From the NCBI RefSeq assembly GCF_000429365.1, contig NZ_AUBS01000008.1, positions 62,001 through 126,000 of the forward strand: DNA of 64,000 nucleotides, read 5' to 3'. Both the position numbers and the translations under genes were made by a program. The notes below the pieces were generated by a model that saw nothing but the letters and a program-made list of their open reading frames with translations, had not been told where the DNA came from and made no database searches. This document shows, in pieces, positions 60,833 to 64,000 of this stretch; within the stretch, counting starts at the first letter, position 1; every line of letters begins with the position of its first letter. Source of the stretch: Pseudodonghicola xiamenensis DSM 18339. Lineage in GTDB: Bacteria; Pseudomonadota; Alphaproteobacteria; Rhodobacterales; Rhodobacteraceae.

Positions 60833-61411
60833 TCAGACCGTCTGCATGAAATATTCGCCTGCGGGCAGATAGGCAGCGGCGCGTCCGGCGGCCATCCATT
60901 CCTGCTCTAACGGCGCCTCGCCAATCACCAGCACCTGCGCGCCCGACAGCTTGCGATCGCGTATCACCGCCTCGATCCGCGCGCGCGCCTGTGCCCAACT
61001 GTCGGTAAAGCGCGGCGCCGGGCCGACGGCGTCCAGCACCGGGTTGCGCAAGAGCACCGCCTCAGGCGACAGCGGCGGTTGCACCAGCGCCAGCTTCTGC
61101 GCCGCGCGGACCGCCTGCAGCTTTTCCTCCCGGCTCGCCGGCATACGGGCATCATAACCCAAGATCCGCAGCGCGTTCGACGAGAACAGAAGCCCGACGA
61201 TATCCTGGCCGGAGAATTGCCGTACCCTGGCATAGGTCTTGTAATCCATCCCCAGTTCGGCCGCGCGCTTGAGCCGCATCTGCAGCACCAGCTTGGGGAT
61301 GGCATTGGGCATCAGCGCCCGCTGCGCCGCACGCCACTGATGGGTGCGCAAGAGCCTGCCCGTTTCCATCGACGGGCCACCGTTGTGGCCGATCCCGGCC
61401 GGGACGGTCAT
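60833..61411 (-). CDS. Conserved hypothetical protein in the riboflavin operon
   Basis: A 192-residue cytosolic protein of unknown function inserted between ribE and ribBA. It contains GIGHNGGP, a motif common in alphaproteobacterial hypothetical proteins, and a basic helical middle (RAAELGMDYKTYARVRQFSG). The C-terminal half holds GAQVLVIGEAPLEQEWMAAG. Its ATG overlaps the ribE stop by four bases, so it is translated with the riboflavin genes, which suggests a link to flavin metabolism or use. No catalytic motif is recognisable. Confidence 0.8.
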   Translation of the reverse strand: MTVPAGIGHNGGPSMETGRLLRTHQWRAAQRALMPNAIPKLVLQMRLKRAAELGMDYKTYARVRQFSGQDIVGLLFSSNALRILGYDARMPASREEKLQAVRAAQKLALVQPPLSPEAVLLRNPVLDAVGPAPRFTDSWAQARARIEAVIRDRKLSGAQVLVIGEAPLEQEWMAAGRAAAYLPAGEYFMQTV

Positions 61412-62022
61412 GCCGCCACCTCGTTCAGCCGGGCGACATAGCGGGCCAGCGTGTCGACCTCAAGGTTCACCCGGTCGCCGACTTTGGCCTGCCCCCAAGT
61501 GGTCACCTGCTGGGTGTGGGGAATGACGTTGATGCCGAAGGTATCGCCCTCGACCTCGTTCACCGTCAGCGAGGTGCCGTTCAGCGCCACCGATCCCTTC
61601 GGCGCGATGAAGCGGGCAAGCGCATGCGGTGCACGAAAGCGGATGCGGGTGCTGTCACCCTCGTCTTCCATGGCGATGATCTCGGCCACACCGTCGACAT
61701 GACCCGAAACGATATGACCGCCCAATTCGTCCCCGACCTTGAGCGCGCGTTCCAGGTTGACCGTCTTGCCGGTCTGCCAGCCCCCGCTGGGATCGTTGTC
61801 GGCGCCGCCGATATTGGTCTTGGACAGGGTCTCGGCGCTGATCTCGACATCATACCAGTCGGGCCCCAGGTCGATCACCGTCAGACAGACGCCATCGCTG
61901 GCGATCGAGGCACCGATGTCGATGCCGGCGGTGTCATAATGGGTCGCGATACGGGCGCGCAGGTCGCCCCGCCGCTCCAGCTCGGTCACGGTGCCGACAT
62001 CGGTGATGATCCCGGTGAACAT
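61408..62022 (-). CDS. ribE: Riboflavin synthase alpha chain
   Basis: Dismutates two lumazines to riboflavin. The 204-residue protein has two lumazine-binding barrel repeats. The start MFTGIITDVGTVTELERRGD at 62022 (AAGGAGG 6 bases upstream) is canonical, followed by SIASDGVCLTVIDLGPDWYD and VNLERALKVGDELGGHIVSG, then HVDGVAEI. In the second repeat, IAPKGSVALNGTSLTVNEVE and NVIPHTQQVTTWGQAKVGDR fit. A longer frame upstream overlaps kpsS on the other strand and is not real. It heads the ribE-hypothetical-ribBA-ribH-nusB operon; no FMN riboswitch is visible before it. Confidence 0.96.
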   Translation of the reverse strand: MFTGIITDVGTVTELERRGDLRARIATHYDTAGIDIGASIASDGVCLTVIDLGPDWYDVEISAETLSKTNIGGADNDPSGGWQTGKTVNLERALKVGDELGGHIVSGHVDGVAEIIAMEDEGDSTRIRFRAPHALARFIAPKGSVALNGTSLTVNEVEGDTFGINVIPHTQQVTTWGQAKVGDRVNLEVDTLARYVARLNEVAA

Positions 62023-62181
62023 GGCGCGCCTCCTTTTGCAGTACCTTGCCGTCCTGAGGTAACGACCTGCCCCGCTCCGGACAAGCCCTCGCTTGCTTAT
62101 GCGCCCCCAACGGGCCATAGTTCTGCCAAAGTAATCGGTTAAAAACCGAGCACCGACAGGCGGATCAGATGAGTAAAGAGT

Positions 62182-63474
62182 ATGGGTGCAACTGTGCAGA
62201 CCGACAGGGTGTTTCTGTTTCTGCAGGGTCCACATGGCCCTTTTTTCAACACATTGGCCGACATGCTGCGCGCCGCCGGCGCCAAGGTCTGGCGGACGGG
62301 TTTCAATGCAGGCGATCGGGTATTCTGGCGCCACGCCAAATGCTATATCCCCTTTCGCGGCACACCTGAGGATTGGCCGGAGACGCTCGACCGCCTGCTG
62401 GACGAGCGCCACGTCACCGATATCGTGCTCTATGGCGACACCCGCGCGGTGCATTCCACCGCCATCGCCGCCGCGAAGGCCCGCGGACTGACGGTGCATG
62501 TTTTCGAAGAAGGCTACATGCGGCCCTATTGGGTCACCTATGAACGCGGTGGATCGAACGGCAATTCGCGACTGATGGAGATGTCCATCGCCGAAATGCA
62601 ATCGGCGCTCGCCCTGTCGGATATGGAGGCACCGCTGCCGCCGGCAAGCTGGGGCGACATGCGCCAACATGTGTTCTATGGCGCGCTCTACCACTGGTTC
62701 GTCATGTTCTGGAACCGGGGCTACCCCAATTTCCGCCCACATCGCGCACTGCCGGTAACCAAAGAGTTCCAGCTTTACCTCAAGCGGCTGGTGCTGATGC
62801 CGTTTCAGGCGCTGGACCGGCGTATCGCCCAAAGGCGCATCCGCAACGGCGGCTTTCCCTATCACCTGGCGCTTCTGCAACTGGAACACGACAGTTCATT
62901 CCAGATGCATTCGCCCTTTTCGACCATGACCGAGTTTCTCGAACAGGTGATCCAGGGCTTTGCCGAAGGCGCGCCGCGACACCACCACCTGGTCATCAAG
63001 GCCCACCCCCTGGAGGACGGCCGCGTTCCGGTGCGGGCCGAGGCCCGCAGGCTGGCGGCGCAATATGGCATTGCCAACCGGGTGCATTATGTCCGCGGCG
63101 GCAAGCTGGCGCAGCTTCTGAACGATGCCCGAAGCGCGGTGACGGTCAATTCCACCGCCGGTCAGCAGGTCCTGTGGCGCGGCATTCCGATCAAGGTTTT
63201 CGGCAGCGCGGTCTATGACAAGCCCGAATTCGTCTCGACCCAGCCCCTCAGGGACTTCTTTGCCGGGGCCGCCCGTCCCGACAACCGCGCCTATAAGGAT
63301 TATCGCCGCTATCTGCTGGAAACCAGCCAGGTGCCGGGAGGCTTCTATTCCCGCCGCGGACGCCGCCAATTACTGCGTCATGTCGTCGACATGATGCTGT
63401 CGCCGGAGGATCCTTATGACGCGCTGAAATCGGGCACAGCGGCACCACGGCAACACCTGCGGGCGGTGACCTGA
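62182..63474 (+). CDS. kpsS: Capsule polysaccharide biosynthesis/export protein, KpsS-like
   Basis: A 430-residue protein of the capsule synthesis family (KpsS/LipB), whose members add the beta-Kdo linker to the lipid anchor of group 2 capsules. Typical segments are RVFLFLQGPHGPFFNTLADM near the N-terminus, VHVFEEGYMRPYWVTYE, YHLALLQLEHDSSFQMHSPF, LVIKAHPLEDGRV and VTVNSTAGQQVLWRGIPIKV. It diverges from ribE across 159 bp. With the polysaccharide-export lipoprotein gene that follows, it marks the edge of a capsule locus continuing beyond the window. Confidence 0.92.
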   Translation: MGATVQTDRVFLFLQGPHGPFFNTLADMLRAAGAKVWRTGFNAGDRVFWRHAKCYIPFRGTPEDWPETLDRLLDERHVTDIVLYGDTRAVHSTAIAAAKARGLTVHVFEEGYMRPYWVTYERGGSNGNSRLMEMSIAEMQSALALSDMEAPLPPASWGDMRQHVFYGALYHWFVMFWNRGYPNFRPHRALPVTKEFQLYLKRLVLMPFQALDRRIAQRRIRNGGFPYHLALLQLEHDSSFQMHSPFSTMTEFLEQVIQGFAEGAPRHHHLVIKAHPLEDGRVPVRAEARRLAAQYGIANRVHYVRGGKLAQLLNDARSAVTVNSTAGQQVLWRGIPIKVFGSAVYDKPEFVSTQPLRDFFAGAARPDNRAYKDYRRYLLETSQVPGGFYSRRGRRQLLRHVVDMMLSPEDPYDALKSGTAAPRQHLRAVT

Positions 63475-63570
63475 GCACCGCGCCACTCAAGACTGGATTT
63501 TTATGGTCAATTCCGATAGTTTGGCCCAAAAACCTGAGGCAGAACAATAACAGGTCGAGGAGACCGTGCA

Positions 63571-64000
63571 GTGAAATCCCTGACACCCCGATGGGCGAAG
63601 CCTGTCGCGATGATGGCCATACTTGCATTGCTGGCAGCCTGCGCCCTGCCGCGAGTCGGCCCGAACAAACGTGAAATCTTCGCCGGATCGGTTCAGCGCC
63701 AGGGCGACGCCTTCGTCGTTGCGGTCAATGACCGGGTCACCCGCGCCACCGCGGTGGTCCCTGCTCTTGGCTTCACCAACAATTTCCTCAGCGCCGCGCG
63801 ACTGACCTCGGACACCATCCGGCCCGGCGACATGCTGGGGCTGACCGTCTGGGAAAACGTCGATGACGGCTTGTTGGCCAGCCAGGGTGCCAACGCCACC
63901 GTCCTGGACGAGGTTCAGGTCGACAGCGCCGGCTATATTTTCGTGCCCTACGCCGGACGGCTGAAGGCAGCGGGCAATACCCCCGACCAGCTGCGTGAAA
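63571..64000 (+). CDS. Polysaccharide export lipoprotein, Wza/KpsD-like (3' end cut by window)
   Basis: The visible 143 codons start at a GTG (63571) with GAGGAGA about 9 bases upstream. They give a lipoprotein signal, MKSLTPRWAKPVAMMAILAL followed by LAACALPR, so the protein should be anchored in the outer membrane. The poly-export domain begins at TIRPGDMLGLTVWENVDDGL and continues with VLDEVQVDSAGYIFVPYAGR, the standard PES pattern of capsule exporters. An in-frame ATG about 40 bases later would shorten the signal. It lies 96 bp after kpsS in the same direction. Confidence 0.9.
   Translation, partial: MKSLTPRWAKPVAMMAILALLAACALPRVGPNKREIFAGSVQRQGDAFVVAVNDRVTRATAVVPALGFTNNFLSAARLTSDTIRPGDMLGLTVWENVDDGLLASQGANATVLDEVQVDSAGYIFVPYAGRLKAAGNTPDQLRE

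Noticed and set aside
62023..62170. Possible FMN riboswitch before ribE
   Set aside because: A GGGGCAGG-like string occurs, but the conserved RFN core (GGGTGAAATTCCC, ACCGGCGGT) is absent.
61408..62889. Long upstream extension of riboflavin synthase
   Set aside because: The extension is antisense to kpsS, and the canonical MFTGII start with AAGGAGG is at 62022.
1..64000. tRNA, rRNA, CRISPR arrays, insertion sequences, prophage
   Set aside because: Scanning the intergenic gaps by eye gave no cloverleaf, spaced direct repeats, transposase or integrase; a covariance-model search would be decisive.

Overview
The window reads as a chromosomal segment of a GC-rich alphaproteobacterium of the Rhodobacterales (Rhodobacter/Paracoccus/Roseobacter type). 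The clues are a PhaR-phasin-PhaC/PhaZ polyhydroxyalkanoate locus, a DUF2842 gene after purA, a RibB protein with a degenerate RibA half, a nitrile hydratase with a His-rich alpha subunit, and a very acidic 683-residue protein of the type seen in Rhodobacterales. I found no rRNA, tRNA, CRISPR array, insertion sequence or prophage. Genes are dense and mostly end in GC-rich hairpins. The species assignment is inference from gene content.

Layout. 1-6.4 kb (minus strand): hflK (cut by the window edge), gor, a low-GC lipoprotein of unknown function, rpiA and an Old Yellow Enzyme. 6.7-12.9 kb: sdaA, an EamA transporter, thiamine diphosphokinase, the acidic protein, a GNAT acetyltransferase and DUF2842. 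12.9-18.3 kb: purA, a cobalt-type nitrile hydratase operon (alpha-beta-accessory), secG and pyrG. 18.4-20.1 kb: a tiny Cys/His-rich secreted peptide, DUF1330 and two tandem TerB-like proteins. 20.2-29.9 kb: a polar amino-acid-type ABC transporter followed by GS-like ligase, class I amidotransferase, second GS-like ligase, FAD amine oxidase and DegT-type aminotransferase; this resembles a variant gamma-glutamyl (Puu-type) amine or polyamine pathway. 30-36.2 kb: a secreted trypsin-like protease, then phaR, two phasins, phaC and the divergent phaZ, with paired PhaR-type operators before each phasin.

36.2-48.3 kb: a GT4 glycosyltransferase, an alpha/beta hydrolase lacking its nucleophile and an ABHD10-like hydrolase. 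Then comes a long minus-strand operon with pxpA, a 78-residue biotin carrier, a biotin carboxylase, pxpB, pxpC, and a ribose/TorT-type ABC importer, with a divergent LysR regulator. This looks like an import-plus-ATP/biotin-dependent degradation module for an unknown lactam or amide. 48.3-50.4 kb: a NemR-like TetR repressor, ohr and an MDR oxidoreductase form an electrophile/peroxide stress operon. 50.5-56.5 kb: phnW and phnX (2-aminoethylphosphonate to acetaldehyde plus phosphate) with an amidase, a phosphonate-monoesterase-like alkaline phosphatase superfamily enzyme and a divergent LysR regulator, probably a scavenging unit for conjugated aminoethylphosphonate. 56.8-64 kb: an acyl-CoA dehydrogenase, a small membrane protein, the ribE-hypothetical-ribBA-ribH-nusB operon, and the start of a capsule locus (kpsS-like and a Wza/KpsD-like export lipoprotein cut by the window end).

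The three clusters most worth following are the biotin-linked pxp operon, the phosphonate-conjugate operon, and the double-GS amine cluster with a DegT aminotransferase.
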